Below, piece by piece: positions 23,231 through 35,998 of a DNA stretch of 64,000 bases; position 1 is the stretch's first letter, and each line of letters starts with the position of its first letter. The DNA lies in the NCBI GenBank assembly GCA_947685225.1, contig CANTUV010000024.1, positions 21,966,001 through 22,030,000 on the forward strand, written 5' to 3'. Source of the stretch: Garcia nutans (lineage: Eukaryota; Streptophyta; Magnoliopsida; Malpighiales; Euphorbiaceae). Under the pieces are notes generated by a model. The model was not told where the DNA came from. It saw only the letters and a program-made list of their open reading frames with translations, and made no database searches. The translations under genes and the position numbers were made by a program.

Positions 23231-26200
23231 TCAAGTCCGAAACAATTGAGGATATTGATCTCGCATTGCTTGCTCACTTTCCCAAGTTGCCTCTTCTCTG
23301 CCATGATTCTTCCATAGAACCTTCAACAATGGCACTCTCTAATTTCTCAACTCTTTTACTTCGTGTGCCAAAATAGCGATTGGTTCTTCTTCAAATGTCA
23401 GATCCAAACTAACTTCAATGGATTCCACTGACAAGATATGAGATGGATCCGATCTATACCTTCTTAACATAGAAACATGAAAAGACATTATGGATTTTAT
23501 CCAATTCAGGCGGCAAAGCAAGTCGATACGCAACTGGTCCAACCCTTTCCAATATCTCATACGGTCCAACAAAACGAGGACTCAGTTTTCCTTTACGACC
23601 AAATCTTAAAATTTTCTTCCAAGGAGACACTTTCAAAAATACTTTATCTCCCACATTATACTCAATGTCTCTCCTCTTCAAATCTGAGTAAGACTTCTGT
23701 CGGTCTGAAGCTGTTTTCAATCTATTCCGAATCATCTTCACTTTCTCTTCAGTCTCTCTAACCAAAACAGGACCAATTAGCTTACCTTCACCAGTTTCAT
23801 TCCAACATAAAGGTGTTCTACAACGTCTACCATACAATGCCTCAAATGGTGCCATTCCAATACTGGATTGATGACTGTTGTTGTAAGCAAATTCCACAAG
23901 TGGTAAAAATCTGTCCCAACTTCCAGAGAAATCAATGACACAGCTTCTCAACATATCCTCAATAATCTGTATCACTCTCTCTGCCTGTCCATCTGTCTGT
24001 GGATGAAATGCGGTACTAAAGTGCAATCGAGAACCCATAGCCCCATGTAAACTCTTCCAGAACTTTGAAGTGAACCAGGGATCTCGATCCGACACTAAAG
24101 AAATCGGGACTCCATGCAACTTCACAATCTCACGGATATACAGCTCAGCTAACTTCTCAAGAGAATAATCCATCCGAACTGGAAGAAAATGAGCTGTCTT
24201 TGTTAACCGATCCATAATCACCCAAATAGCATCATGCTTACTCTGAGTCAATGGCAACCCTGATACAAAATCCATTGTTACCCTCTCCCATTTCCATTTA
24301 CGCACTGTTAAAGGTTGAAGCAACCCTATTGGAACTTGGTGCTCAGCTTTTACCCTTTGACAAGTGAGACATTTGGACACAAATTCCGCTATGTCTCTCT
24401 TCATACCAGACCACCAATAATACTGTCTCAAATCATGGTACATCTTTGTACTTCCCAGATGTATAGGAAAAACCGATTGATGTGCTTCTTCCAAAATAAT
24501 CCTTTTCAAACTATCATCATCAGAAACACACAACCTATCCTTGAACCAAAGACTACCATCACTTTTCACAAGAAAATCTCGGTTCTCTCCACTTCGGCAA
24601 TCTGAAACAATCTTCTGAATTTTCTTATCCGCCAATTGAGCCTCCTTTATCTGATCCAACAATACTGGTCTCAACTGCAGCTGAGCTAATAATGCACCAT
24701 CATTACATACTTCAAAACTAGCATGCAACGTTCTCAACTCAACAAGCAACGAGAGCGAATAAACAGCCAAACCTGCTAAAGATTTCCGACTTAAGGCATC
24801 AGCAACAACATTTTCCTTACCTGGATGGTAATCAATCAAATAGTTGTAGTCTTTAATCAGTTCTAACCATCGTCTTTACCGAAGATTCAGCTCCTTCTGA
24901 ACACCCAAATATTTCAAACTTTTGTGATCTGTATAGATAAAACATTTCTCTCCATACAAATAGTGGCGCCAAATCTTCAAAGCAAACACTATAGCCGCCA
25001 ACTCCAAATCACGAGTCGGATAGTTAAGCTCATGCGGCTTCAACTACCGAGAAGCATAAGCTATAACTTTACCCTCTTGCATCAACACACACCCTAAACC
25101 ACTATGTGAAGCATCACTGAAAATCACATATGGTTTATCTTCCATGGGTAAAGTAAGAACAGGTGCTTGAGTCAACATCTCTTTCAACTGCTCAAAGCTA
25201 GATTGACACTGATCCGTCCACACAAATCTAAATCCTTTCCGGAGCAATCGGGTGAGTGGAGTGGCTATCAAAGAAAATCCTTTCACAAAGCGTCGATAAT
25301 AGCCTGCCAAACCCAGAAAACTTCTAACTTCTGTCACAAACTTTGGTGGACTCCAATTCAAAATAGCTTCAATTTTACTTGGATCAACTCTAATACCATC
25401 TGCTGAAATAATATGACCAAGAAAAGTCACTTGGTTAAGCCAAAACTCACACTTTGATAATTTAGCATACAACTGCTTCTCTCTCAATATCTGCAACACA
25501 ATCCGTAAATGCTTGTCATGTTCCTCCTCATTACATGAATACACCAAGATATCATCAATAAAAACCACCACAAATTGGTCCAAATAGGGTCTAAATACCC
25601 TATTCATCAAATCCATGAAAGCTGCAGGTGCATTCGTCAACCCAAAAGGCATTACTAAAAACTCATAATGCCCATACCTGGTGCGGAAGGCTGTCTTAGG
25701 AATATCTTCAGCTCTCACTTTCAACTAATGGTACCTTGATCTCAAATCAATCTTGGAAAACACTGATGCTCCCTTCAATTGATCAAAGAGATCATCAATC
25801 CTAGGCAAAGGATATTTATTCTTAATAGTCACTTTATTCAATTGCCTATAATCAATGCATAACCTCATGGTACCATCCTTCTTCTTCACAAACAATACAG
25901 GAGCTCCCCAAGGAGAAACACTGGGGCGAATAAATCCTTTATCCAACAACTCCTGTAACTGCACCTTCAATTCTCTCAATTCAGTAGGTGCCATGCGATA
26001 AGGAGTGATAGAGATGGGAGTGATACCAGGCAACAAATCGATACCAAACTCAACCTCTCTCTCAGGTGGCAACCCTGGCAACTCCTCTGGAAACACGTCT
26101 GGAAAATCTGCAACTGTGGTAATATCATTAAGTTGAGAACCCCCTACTCTAATATCCACAACATGAGCAAGGTAAGCATCACACCCTTTTCTAATCAACC

Positions 26201-27878
26201 TTCTAGCTGCTACAGCTGATACAAACAAGGATGCAAGCTGTCTCTGCTCACTGGACACCATTACACTCCTACCATCAAAAGTTCTCAAAGTGACACATTT
26301 CTTTTGACAATCTACCACAACTCCATGCCTAGACAACCAGTCCATGCCCAAAATCAAGTCATACTCTTTAAAAGGCATTTCAATCAAGTCTCCACAAAAC
26401 TCTTCACCTTGCACCACAACTGCACTATCCCGGTGTACCTTGCTAACAACCACACTATGCCCTAACGGATTTGTCACCAACCCATCAAATCCTAGGGACT
26501 CAGAATGCATTTCAGACACAGGCAAAATAGAAGCACTAATATATGAATGAGTTGAGCCTGGATCAATTAAAGCAAGAACTGAAATGCCAAATAAAGAGAA
26601 AGTACCAGCAATGACTGCAGAAGCATCTGGTTGTCTTTGCATCACATATACTCGTTGAGAAGGCCCAGCCTCATCTGGCCTAGTATCCCTGGATGAAGAT
26701 CCTCCTCTACGACTATACCCAGGTCTACCCCCTCTGGTGAAACTTCTGCCCCCTCGACCTCCCCTGACACTAGGTCGAGAAACTGCAAAATCTGCCGGCC
26801 TCTGCTCTTGCATCTCTGGACACTCTCTAATAAAATGATTAGGAGAACCACATCTGAAGCACACAGCTGGTCCACTACTCTGCCAACAAGCACCTCTATG
26901 TGACCCTCCATACTGAGCACACACAGGTAGAAGGGATCTCTGAACTACAGGAGTCGGAGCACTCGCTACTGAAACTGTATGTCTTGATCTCGGTCTCTGC
27001 AACTGAACTGACCTACCAGCCTGCCTCTGACTCCGACTGATCCTGGGAACAAAACTTCCCCTACCTCTCTTCACAGATGAAGACCCTGCCTCAAACCGGG
27101 GTCTCCTAACCCTGGTCTCCTCCTCTGTAGCAGCTGCTGCAATATTTTGAGCTCTCTCCACACTCCTAGCTGCTGCAACAAGCTGGGAAAAATCCTGGTA
27201 TCTCGAATCGGCCACAAGACACATAATTGAGGGTCTCAACCCCTCCTCAAACCTTCTACACCGGTCGATCTCATCAGAAATAATTCCCCCAGCGTAGTGG
27301 CTCAACCGGATGAACTCTAGCTCATACTCTGTAACAGACCGGTGATCTTGCCTCAAGGTTAGAAACTCCATCTTCTTCACATGTTTATACTCCCTCGGAG
27401 TATATTTCAGCTCAAACTCTCGTAGAAAATCACTGTAGGATAATGTTGGTGGATCATCCATAGCATGCGGAATTGTCTTCCACCAATCATAAGCATCCTT
27501 CTGCAACAGTGATCTGGCATAATCAAATTTTTCTGCTGGAGTGGCTTGCAACTGAATGAAAATCCTTTGAACCTTATCCAGCCACTGCTCAGCTACCGCT
27601 GGATCAATAGTACCCAGAAAATCTTCTGCTCCATACTTTCTTAATTTATCATACTGTCTCACTGGTACCATTGGCTAGGGTGGGGGTGGCAGTGGTTGCA
27701 CTGGTGCCTGCCTCAATAAATCAACCATATGCATAAGCCAAACTGGTGGAACCTCCTCACCAGCTGGTCTCCCAGACACAGAAACAGGTACCTCTCCAGT
27801 TCTATCCACTCTAGCTCCATCATCAGGAGCTACACTCTCCGCAATACCCTCAACAGATTGACGCGAATGAGGATCCAT
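23231..27878 (-). pseudogene. Tekay gag-pol polyprotein (broken)
   Basis: The frame starts at ATG 27878 (MDPHSRQ) and would end at TGA 23233-23231, about 1,549 codons. In order: gag core (27650-27000); CCHC knuckle CFRCGSPNHFIREC; protease with DPGSTHS; RT with IDYRQLNKVTIKNKYPLP and VVVFIDDILVYS; RNase H (IFSDASHSGLGCVL); integrase with an HHCC finger (KCLTCQRVK) and D-D-E residues in MDFVSGLP, VSDRDPWF and QAERVIQ; chromodomain (AHEVKELRN, then VPLLKVLWKNHG). Stops are TAG 27677, TAG 25727, TAG 25046 and TAA 24878, all at Gln codons, plus TAG in the chromodomain near 23339. One extra T near 23487 shifts the frame. The family call is firm; the product cannot be made intact. Confidence 0.95.
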
Positions 27879-28028
27879 TATAACCTATATCTGCAAACAC
27901 AGCAGAATACACCTCATTAAAGAACAGAGACTGCCAACACCAAACATGTATTTTATTAAAAAACCCACTTTTCAAAATAAAAATATTCTTTTTCTTACAC
28001 TTGACCTAGGTTGAGAATCTCAAACCTA

Positions 28029-28041
28029 GGCTCTGATACCA
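28029..28041 (-). other. Primer binding site of the Tekay element (tRNA-iMet)
   Basis: Minus strand TGGTATCAGAGCC, complementary to the 3' end of initiator tRNA-Met, seven bases inside the 5' LTR. This is the usual choice of this lineage and fixes the orientation. Confidence 0.95.
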
Positions 28042-28711
28042 AAATAATTGTAACACCCCTATATCCCATATACGTACCAAGCATGCTTATACGATCGTAA
28101 AATACGTATACTGAATATAGAAAATGCCACAGTTTAAAAATACACAAATCATATCTTTAAAAATAAGTGAAACAAATCTCAACATTTAAAAGAAATACAA
28201 AAGACACTATATATAAAAATGTTTAGTAATCCGCAGTGGAAGTTATTACAAACTTTTACAAGTTCAAATACATAAAAATCAAAATATACAAAACATAGAA
28301 TATATACATGATTGGCAGCTTGACTCTCTAATCTTTAAGCTCTAGCCCAACTCTTCAAGCATAAACTCAACTAGGTCTAGAAAAATCCTCCGTCTCAAAC
28401 CTATCAACCCTATCACCTGCGCGATGAACCACAATCGCGCTGAGCCAACAACTCAGTGGTACAAACCATGATGGAATTATGCAATATATATATCAATGAT
28501 ATGCATTCAACCAATGAAGATCATACTTATAAATGTTGCATCTCATTAATTCAATACTCATATCATTATCCATTATACTCATTCAAAACAGACACCTATG
28601 GGCCCAAACTAGTATTTAATATGATATTCAAAGTTCAGAGTTGCTGCTTTGGTCCATAATCACAATAATCAAGCCCGTAGGCAATATACATATCTCTCTA
28701 TCCATGGATAG

Positions 28712-29040
28712 GGTAACAGACCCAGTCTCTTGGACCATCAACTCAACAAGCTTGAGGAGATCCTCAACCCGGCTAGACTGTTACCTGTAACAGACCCAGT
28801 CTCTTGGACCAACAACCCGACTAAATCGAGGAGATCCTCAACCCGGCTAGACTGTTACTATTCATATATTTCATATTCACAATTTTCATAGTGTAACAAA
28901 CCCAGTCTCTTGGACCTCAATTCAACTCAAATTGAAGAGATCCTCAACTCGGCTAGACTGTTACCTGTAACAGACCCAGTCTCTTGGACCATCAACCCGA
29001 CTAAATCGAGGAGATCCTCAACCCGGCTAGACTGTTACTA
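28712..29040. repeat. Four 'TAACAGACCCAGTCTCT' units in the Tekay 5' LTR
   Basis: Counterpart of 21159-21483, same arrangement in two pairs. Confidence 0.88.
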
Positions 29041-29535
29041 TTCATATATATTAGGCAAGCCGCCAAATCCAGAACTCTGAAATTGAATCAGCATATTAAA
29101 CATACAATTATTTCATTTGCCTATTTATCAATCTCTTTCTCAAATCGTATCTCATACTCAAATAGGCAATCATGCTTTATCAATTTCATTTGCATAACCA
29201 TAGCCAACAACAATGGTTTTATTACATCTCCATTCACATCAAGACAATTCATCATTATACATATAGCACATTACATTCCACAAGATTCACAATGTACAAA
29301 ATGTCAAATTATTCATATATATATCAACAATGCCACATCAAATGGATGTATGAAACAATGCAATGTTTGTACTTACCTTAAATGCAACCCTTACAATATT
29401 AAACACTTCTTCCTCCAATAATCTTTCACTTCTTGAATTAGCGTAATTCACCTTCTTCACAACCTATTCCAAAATGAAGATGAAACCCACATAAGATCAT
29501 AAGGCTAAGAACCAACTAGGGCAAACTCTAAACTT

Positions 29536-29890
29536 GACACGCTCAACAACACGAGCGTGTCCCTAACCGTGCTCTAACTCCACAACACAGAAGCTTTTAC
29601 ATGCTCAACAACACGGGCGTGTTCCTGGGCGTGTAATACATTCTGCCTCTCAACAACATTGACATGTCCAACATCATGAGCGTGCTCATGGTCGTGTCAA
29701 TTCCCCAAAAACACAGTGGCTATGACACGCTCAATAACACGGACGTGTTACTGGCCGTGTCAATCCTACTGCCACACAGACGCTATGACACGCTCAGTAT
29801 CCTGGGCGTGTCACTGCTCGTGTCACTCATCCAAAATACATAACCATCGACATGCCCAAAATCCTGGACGTGCCCTTGGGCGTGTCAGGC
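29536..29890. repeat. CACG/CGTG array in the Tekay 5' LTR
   Basis: Counterpart of 21984-22340. A few CpG half-sites are decayed to CATG or TGTG here but intact in the other LTR, and vice versa. Confidence 0.85.
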
Positions 29891-30739
29891 CAAAAACCCA
29901 GATTCCGGCCAAAACAACAACACAATCAACAAAGCACTTTCTTTCACCAAAATCCACTTCAATCAAAGTCATCTCAACATACCCAAAAATCACAACAAAC
30001 TTACAAATACACCAAAACAACTAAAAACATACTTCTAACACAATTCAAAATCATCACCAAAAACCTAAAACACAACCACAAAGCAATCACTTCCAACAAC
30101 TTACTCTTTCCTTCAATCCATCCCCAAAACAAGAAATCAGTTACCCAAACACTCTTAAACCCATCTTAACCAAACATAAACACATACCATCCACAAACTC
30201 AACTCAAGAACTCAAAGAAATCAAAGAATCAAGTGAAGAACTCACCAAGGATGAAGAAACTCTTAACTTTTCAACTTGATCTCTTGAAATCTTCCTTAGA
30301 TCTTGAGTTTAGAGGTTCAAATCTCTCCCTTGTTCTCTTGTCTCTTTGTTAGCCGGCCAAAACAAAAGCAAAGGAAGGAGATGAAGATGAGCCACGGCAA
30401 GGAAGAAAGAAAGAAGAATGAGAAACACAAAGTCAACCTCCTTTTCCTTAAAACCCTCTCTACCAAGCAATTATAATATTAAACTAATCCCATTTAAGCT
30501 CTTCCACTCAATTAATTTCCTTATTATTTAATTATTAAATTCAAAAACACAAAATATCTTCTTCCACTATCATCCTTTTAACTTTCCAATGACTTGTGTA
30601 TATGTTGTATATATTCTAATATACACAACATATACACTCTCTTTAAAAACCCTTTTCTCTTCCAAATAAACATATACATTGAATTCAATTTAAACAACAA
30701 TAAAGCCAAAACATCTAGGGTATATTTTGGGATATTACA

Positions 30740-30744
30740 TTCCA
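30740..30744. other. Target-site duplication TTCCA (right) of the Tekay element
   Basis: Matches 20489-20493. After it the interrupted Tat LTR resumes with CTTGGTAGGTACC. Confidence 0.95.
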
Positions 30745-31265
30745 CTTGGTAGGTACCTCATTAGTTAAATATCTTGTAATTTAAATTGCTTTTATATTTA
30801 GACTAATGTAAAGGACATGTTTCTGCCTTTCGGTGGGTGTCCTATTTAGGCATGGGATGTAAGGACATGTTTCCATTTATTTGCTTTGTTTGGACATTAT
30901 TTTTGTTTTTAATATATCAATGCTTTATTTTAATTGTTGTGTGTAATATGGATAATATTATTATATTTAAGAATTTTATAATATTGAGACTTGTAAAGGA
31001 GGGCAGTTCCAATGAACCAGGCATTGTGGGGGTGTTGGGCCATTTCTCACCTTTCCCACATGTACCCAACTTTCCGAACCCATTAGGGGGTTAGGGATTC
31101 CTTAGGAATCGAGTCATCCACCCCTTTCTTTTTCCCAGCCCGTCTGGATTGGCGACTCCATTTACTCCAGACCTAGGTCTGTGTTTTCTAAGGCCCCGAG
31201 CCTAAACAGTGCCGAAGTCGCAAGAACCATTCCACCGGGAGTGGTGGCAAAAATCCCCGCTCATA
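30745..31265 (+). repeat. LTR-C, second part: U5 end of the Tat-2 5' LTR
   Basis: Continuation of 19125-20493, ending CCCCGCTCATA (family GCTCACA). It includes the conserved GATTCCTTAGGAATC inverted repeat. The apparent ORF across this U5 end recurs in other copies but is frameshifted in some, and I treat it as non-coding. Confidence 0.85.
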
Positions 31266-31266
31266 G

Positions 31267-31285
31267 TGGTAACTCCACTGGAGAT
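31267..31285 (+). other. Primer binding site of Tat-2 (tRNA-Arg type)
   Basis: TGGTAACTCCACTGGAGAT, one base after the LTR. Compared with the intact version at 34855 it shows G-to-A and G-to-T-like decay. Confidence 0.8.
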
Positions 31286-32416
31286 AAGACATGTTGATTC
31301 CATTGGTCTTTATATTATTCTATTCTTTCTTATAATGATATTATTCATTGCATCAGATTATATTGCATCATGTGTGTGAGTTAGGACGCCCGTGTTACCC
31401 GTGTTGTGTTATGTAAAGGATACCATACTTTCACTCAAGGTATGGAGATCGAGCATGGCATAACAACTCATAGCCTCGTACCATTTGGTATGTACTTGCT
31501 ATGGAAACCTAAGCCTTTTAACCCAAAGACTAAAGCTCATGTAATTGGCGTAGTCACTTTCCTTAGGTTTTACCCCAAATGCATGTTGTTTGACTATGAT
31601 TAATTTATCTTGGTTTAAATCATGGCTTATTTGGTTTGTTCTTTTTCTAATATGACCTAAGTACATTGTAAGCTCAAAACAAACTTTTCTCTAAATCCAA
31701 AAGACCAAAGCTATTTTTAAAACGTTTTCAAATTGGTCTTTGGACATAAGACTTTTCTAAAAATAAATCATTTTGCTCATAACCCAAATGTAAAGCCCAA
31801 AATCCATTTTTTCTAAAAATCTTTTTACAATGGGCTTATAAACAAAATTATCTTGCAAAGAGCTTACAAATTATTTGAGTCAATTACAAAATACCAAAAA
31901 TCAATTGTGAGCCTAGTTTATACTAAGAATAATTAATCATGGGCTTGTTTTTGGCATGAACCATTAGTTACTCTTTTCAAGTGAGAAATCTATCTATAAT
32001 AAGCCTCTTAATTTAGTTTTAATCCAATATAGCATAAAAGCTACTATAGTTGGTTGAATGGATTAAAACCTATTTAATGGGAATTATCATGGATTTATTT
32101 CCATTCTAAAAAATATAACTATTGATTGAAACGTACGAGGGAAATATTCGAAAACAAGGTACTCCATGTTGGTATTTTATTAACCATATACCTAGGAAAA
32201 GAGACTCGCCATTCGTGTGTGGATGTTATAAGGTTGGAAGGAGTGTCCTAATTATCCTTGATTGTTTGTGCATACATGAATACATTTGCATCTCATATCA
32301 TTGATCCTCTCTGGCTCACAGCCTTGGATTATGATAGTTCAAAAGCTTACAACAATCCGACCTACGCCGAAGAAGAAGAATCTAGCAACTACTCAATCAC
32401 TTGCTCACCAAAAATA
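31286..32416 (+). other. Tat-2 leader
   Basis: About 1.1 kb leader homologous to the other Tat leaders. It holds the 53-codon ORF (31442-31603). A frame in phase with gag is open from about 32258 up to the gag ATG. Confidence 0.7.
31442..31603 (+). CDS. 53-codon leader ORF of Tat-2 (hypothetical)
   Basis: ATG at 31442, TAA at 31601-31603. It starts MEIEHGITTHSLVPFG. Compared with the copy at 35021 I count, by eye, 5 synonymous and 7 replacement differences. Its length is identical to that in three other copies. The function is unknown and a non-coding explanation is possible. Confidence 0.4.
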   Translation: MEIEHGITTHSLVPFGMYLLWKPKPFNPKTKAHVIGVVTFLRFYPKCMLFDYD

Positions 32417-32906
32417 ATGGATCCTGAACAAATTCAAAGAATGGTGGATGAAGCCCTCAATGCCAAAATGGAAGAAATAAAAGAGGCCCTAGCTGAGACC
32501 ATGAAGAACCAATTGACTTCAATTTTAGAAAATCACGCCGAAGCATCTGCTAGCACTAAGAAGTCAAAGGACAAAGGGAAGATTAAAATTGGTGAAGTAG
32601 CTTTTGATGATGATAAGGTGATCATTGATGATAATGGTTGGGCTCAATACTACCAAGATCCTCAAGACAAAAAGGAGTCGAAGGTTGTTGAGAAGGCAAC
32701 TATTGAAAAGACCGAGACATCTGATGTTGAGAAGATGATTGCTAATTTAGAAAAGAAATTTGAGAAAAAAACATAAAATAGAGGAAATGTCCGAGATCGA
32801 AAAACTGTTTGAACAAGATAAGGAGGTCCCTTATAAGTTCAAGATGCCATCCTTTGCTAGATGCAATGGTACTGGAGATCCTCATCTCCATGTGAAGCAA
32901 TATATC
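32417..32906 (+). pseudogene. gag of Tat-2, 5' part (interrupted)
   Basis: ATG at 32417 gives MDPEQIQRMVDEALNAKM. An extra base near 32770 shifts the frame (FEKKT stop against KKHKIEEMSEIEKLF). The sequence ends in HVKQYI at the ATATC target site, where the 16-kb Tat element is inserted. It resumes at 48984. Confidence 0.9.
32902..32906. other. Target-site duplication ATATC (left) of the 16-kb Tat element
   Basis: ATATC directly before TGTAGACCC, repeated at 48979-48983 after GCTCACA. The uninterrupted gag elsewhere reads CAATATATCACTGCC. Confidence 0.95.
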
Positions 32907-34853
32907 TGTAGACCCTTAATTTTTGACCCAATCCGATCTAATATGTTTTATTTAGCCCAAAATAATTTTTGTTGTTTAATTGGTCCAAAATAATTTTAAT
33001 TAAATAATTTTTACCCTAGTATCTAATTTTTATTAATAAAAAATGAAAATAAACAAATAAAAATAAAAATAATAAAAATAAAAATAAAAATAAAAATAAA
33101 ATCGAAGTCGGGAAAAAAAATCGACAGCGAAAAGTGGTCGCGCGGGCCCGTCGGCCCAGCAGTTCACCCACAGGCCTGTGGACGAGTTATTTAGCCTGGG
33201 ACCAATAGAACCAAATTTGGGAGGAAAAATTTTCACAGTGAGCTTATGATTGGAAACCAAATCAAGGAAGGAAAAGCAATAATTCAATTCAATTGATTTT
33301 TAAGGGAGTAGCAGCACGAATTAAGCAATTCAAAGGGAACAAAGGCTTGTCTTTGGAGCTAGTTCATCCAAGAAGAGTTATTTTTTGGAGAATGAACAAA
33401 AGAAGGTATGTTAAATTCTTTTTGATTTATGTAACACAGTAGCAAATCTATACAATTTAAGGTTTTTTAAATAAAAAACTTTAGAACTTTAATTTAATTC
33501 TTCCAAAGTTAAAACACTAAAATGTGACCTTCTTTTCTAAAAAGACTTAAAATTGTTATTTTTTCTTCTTAAAAATCTTAAAACTCTAATTGAACATATT
33601 TTTCTATAAAACCAAAATCAAATTCTGTTTCTTTCAAATTTTTAAAGTATGTTCTATTTCATTCAAAAAGCCTTAAAAAACATCTTTTCTACTTATAAAA
33701 ACTTCATAGAATATCCAATTGATTTCTAAAACCCTAAAAATTATTCATTACCCGAGACCCAAATTTTAAAACCCTAAAATCCAAAATTCAACTTTTAAAC
33801 CTAAAATAATGAACCCTAATCCTTTTAAAATCTTAAACCCTAATTTTTATGAACCCTAATCCTTTTAAAACATAAAAAAACATAAAAACTCAAAAATTAC
33901 ACAGTAGCTTAAAATTCAATAACCAAAAATCACAAATTAAAGTATTTTAAAGTGTCTAAAACCCTAGTTTCATGATTTCACCATTCAAACCTTAATTTGG
34001 TTAATCAAAGAGTCTTACCAACCTTTTAAAACATAAAACTCTAATTTATTTTAATTCCATAAAAATTCACAGTAGCCATAATTGAACTTTTATTTGCTTT
34101 ATTCAATTCCATATTTGATTTTACCTTGATTTATCTCTTATGCTTTAATTTATTTGAATTCAATACTTGATTTATTTAATTTATCATGGATGGATGTTTA
34201 TTTTATTGATATTTAAATACTTTTAATGAATGATTTATTTATTATGGATGATTATTTACTTTTATCAATTAATTTAGACTTCCAAAAGTTGTAAGAGGTA
34301 TGTTTCCACTTGGTGGGTACCTCATTAGTTAAACATCATGTAATTTAATTTTCTTTTCTATTTTAGAACCTTTGTAAAGGACATGTTTCTACCTTTTGGT
34401 TGGTGTCCTATCTAGGCATGTGATGTAAGGACATGTTTCCATCCTTGGATGGGTGTCCATTTATTTGTTTTGTTTTGTTTGGACATTGCTTTGATTTTAA
34501 TTTAATGATGCTTTCTTTTTATTGTGTGTAGTATGGATAATGTTATTATACATAAGAATTTTATAATATTAAGACCTGTAAAGGAGGCCTGTTCCAATGA
34601 AACGAGTGTTGTGGGGGTGCTGGGCCATTTCTCACCTTCCCCACACGTACCCAACTTTCCGAACCCATTAAGGGGTTGGAGATTCCTTAGGAATCGATCG
34701 AGTCATCCACCCCTTTCTTTTTCCTGGTCCGTCCGGGTGGCGACTCCATTTTCTCTGGACTTAGGTCCGTGTTCTATAAGGCCCCGAGCCTAAACAGTGC
34801 CAAAGTAGCAAGAACCATTCTACCGGGAGTGGGGGCGAAAATCCCCGCTCACA
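32907..34853 (+). repeat. LTR-D: 5' LTR of the 16-kb Tat element (promoter deleted)
   Basis: 1947 bp, TGTAGACCC...GCTCACA. Relative to LTR-E it lacks about 235 bp between GAGTTATTT (33192) and GGACCAATA (33199). That removes most GC palindromes and the TATAAATAAGG box. A further gap of about 27 bp lies near 33710. Confidence 0.93.
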
Positions 34854-34854
34854 G

Positions 34855-34873
34855 TGGCGACTCCACTGGGGAT
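34855..34873 (+). other. Primer binding site (tRNA-Arg)
   Basis: TGGCGACTCCACTGGGGAT, one base after the LTR. It differs at one position from the complement of plant tRNA-Arg(ACG) including CCA (from memory of that tRNA). Confidence 0.85.
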
Positions 34874-35998
34874 AAGTGAAGTTGATTCCGTTGGTCTTTA
34901 TATTATTCTTTTCTTTCTTATAATGATATTATCCATTGCATCATTTTAGATTGCATTGTGTGCGTGAGTTAGGATGCCCGTGTTATGTTATGCAAGGGAT
35001 ACCATACTTTCACTCAAGGTATGGAGATCGAGCATGGCATAACCACTCATAGCCTTGTACCGTTTGGTATATACTTGCTATGGGAACCTAAGCCTTTCTA
35101 CCCAAAGACTAAAGCTCATGTAATTGGCCTAGTTATTTTCCTTAGGTTTTACCCCAAATGCATGTTGTTTCACTATGGTTAGTTTATCTTAGTCTAAATC
35201 ATGGCTTATTTGGTTTGTTCTCTTTCTAATATGACCCAAGTACATTTGCAAGCTCAAAATAAAATTTTCTTTAAAATCCAAAAGACGAAAACTATTTTCA
35301 AAACTTTTTAAGATAAATCAAAAATCGTTTGGCCCATGGCCCAAATACTAAGCCCAAGATCCATTTTTCTAAAATCTTTTACAATGGGCTTAGAAACAAA
35401 ACTATTTTCACCCAACATTTTCTTACAAAGAGCTTGCAAAAATATTTAATTCAATTATGAAATACCGAAAATCAATTGTGGGCCTAGTTTACACTAAGAA
35501 TAAATTAACCATGGGCTTGTTTTTGGCATGAATCATTAGTTACATTTTCAAGTGAGAAATCTATTTATAATAAACCTCTTAATTTCATTTTAATCCAACA
35601 TAGCATAAAAGCTACTTTAGTTGGTTGAATGGATTAAAACCTAATTAATGGGAATTATCATGGATTGATTTCCATTTTCAAAAATATAACTATTGGTTAA
35701 ATTGTCCAAGGGAATTATTTGAAAGCAAGATACCCCATGTTGGTATTTTGTTAACCATATACCTAGGAAAAGAGACTCGCCATTCGTGTGTGGATGTTAT
35801 AAGGTTGGAAGGAACGTCCTATTTATCCTTATTAGTTGTTTGTGCATACATGCATACATGCATACATTTGCATCTCATATCATTGGTCCTCTCTGGCTCA
35901 CAGCCCTGGATTACGAAAGTTCAAAAGCTTACGACAATCCGACCTACGCCGGAGATGAAGTATCTAGCAACAACTCAATCACTTGCTCACCAAAAACA
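34874..35998 (+). other. Leader of the 16-kb Tat element
   Basis: AT-rich leader shared with the gag-only elements. The last about 210 bases are open in the gag frame (…TALDYESSKAYDNPTYAG…), and this is also open in Tat-1 and Tat-2, so gag may start upstream of 35999. Confidence 0.65.
35021..35182 (+). CDS. 53-codon leader ORF of the 16-kb Tat element (hypothetical)
   Basis: ATG at 35021 (an in-frame ATG at 34985 would add 12 codons), TAG at 35180-35182. It starts MEIEHGITTHSLVPFG. It is the pol-bearing counterpart of the leader ORFs in the gag-only copies. Confidence 0.42.
   Translation: MEIEHGITTHSLVPFGIYLLWEPKPFYPKTKAHVIGLVIFLRFYPKCMLFHYG

Larger units (their letters stand above)
20494..30739 (-). 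mobile_element. Complete Tekay-type chromovirus (Ty3/gypsy)
   Basis: 10,246 bp on the minus strand with two 2691-bp LTRs of equal length and a 5-bp TSD. It has a tRNA-iMet primer site, a gag-pol polyprotein frame with C-terminal chromodomain, and a polypurine tract. LTRs differ by scattered, mostly single-base changes, so insertion is recent compared with its Tat host, whose 5' LTR it splits. The polyprotein has several stops and one frameshift and is not functional. Confidence 0.95.
28049..30739 (-). repeat. 5' LTR of the Tekay element
   Basis: 2691 bp, same length as the other copy. Differences seen by eye are mostly transitions plus a few single-base indels (for example one C fewer near the start). 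Confidence 0.95.

Noticed and set aside
28029..28041. tRNA gene suggested by GGCTCTGATACCA
   Set aside because: Only the 3' 13 bases of initiator tRNA are matched, in primer-site position next to an LTR. No cloverleaf around it.
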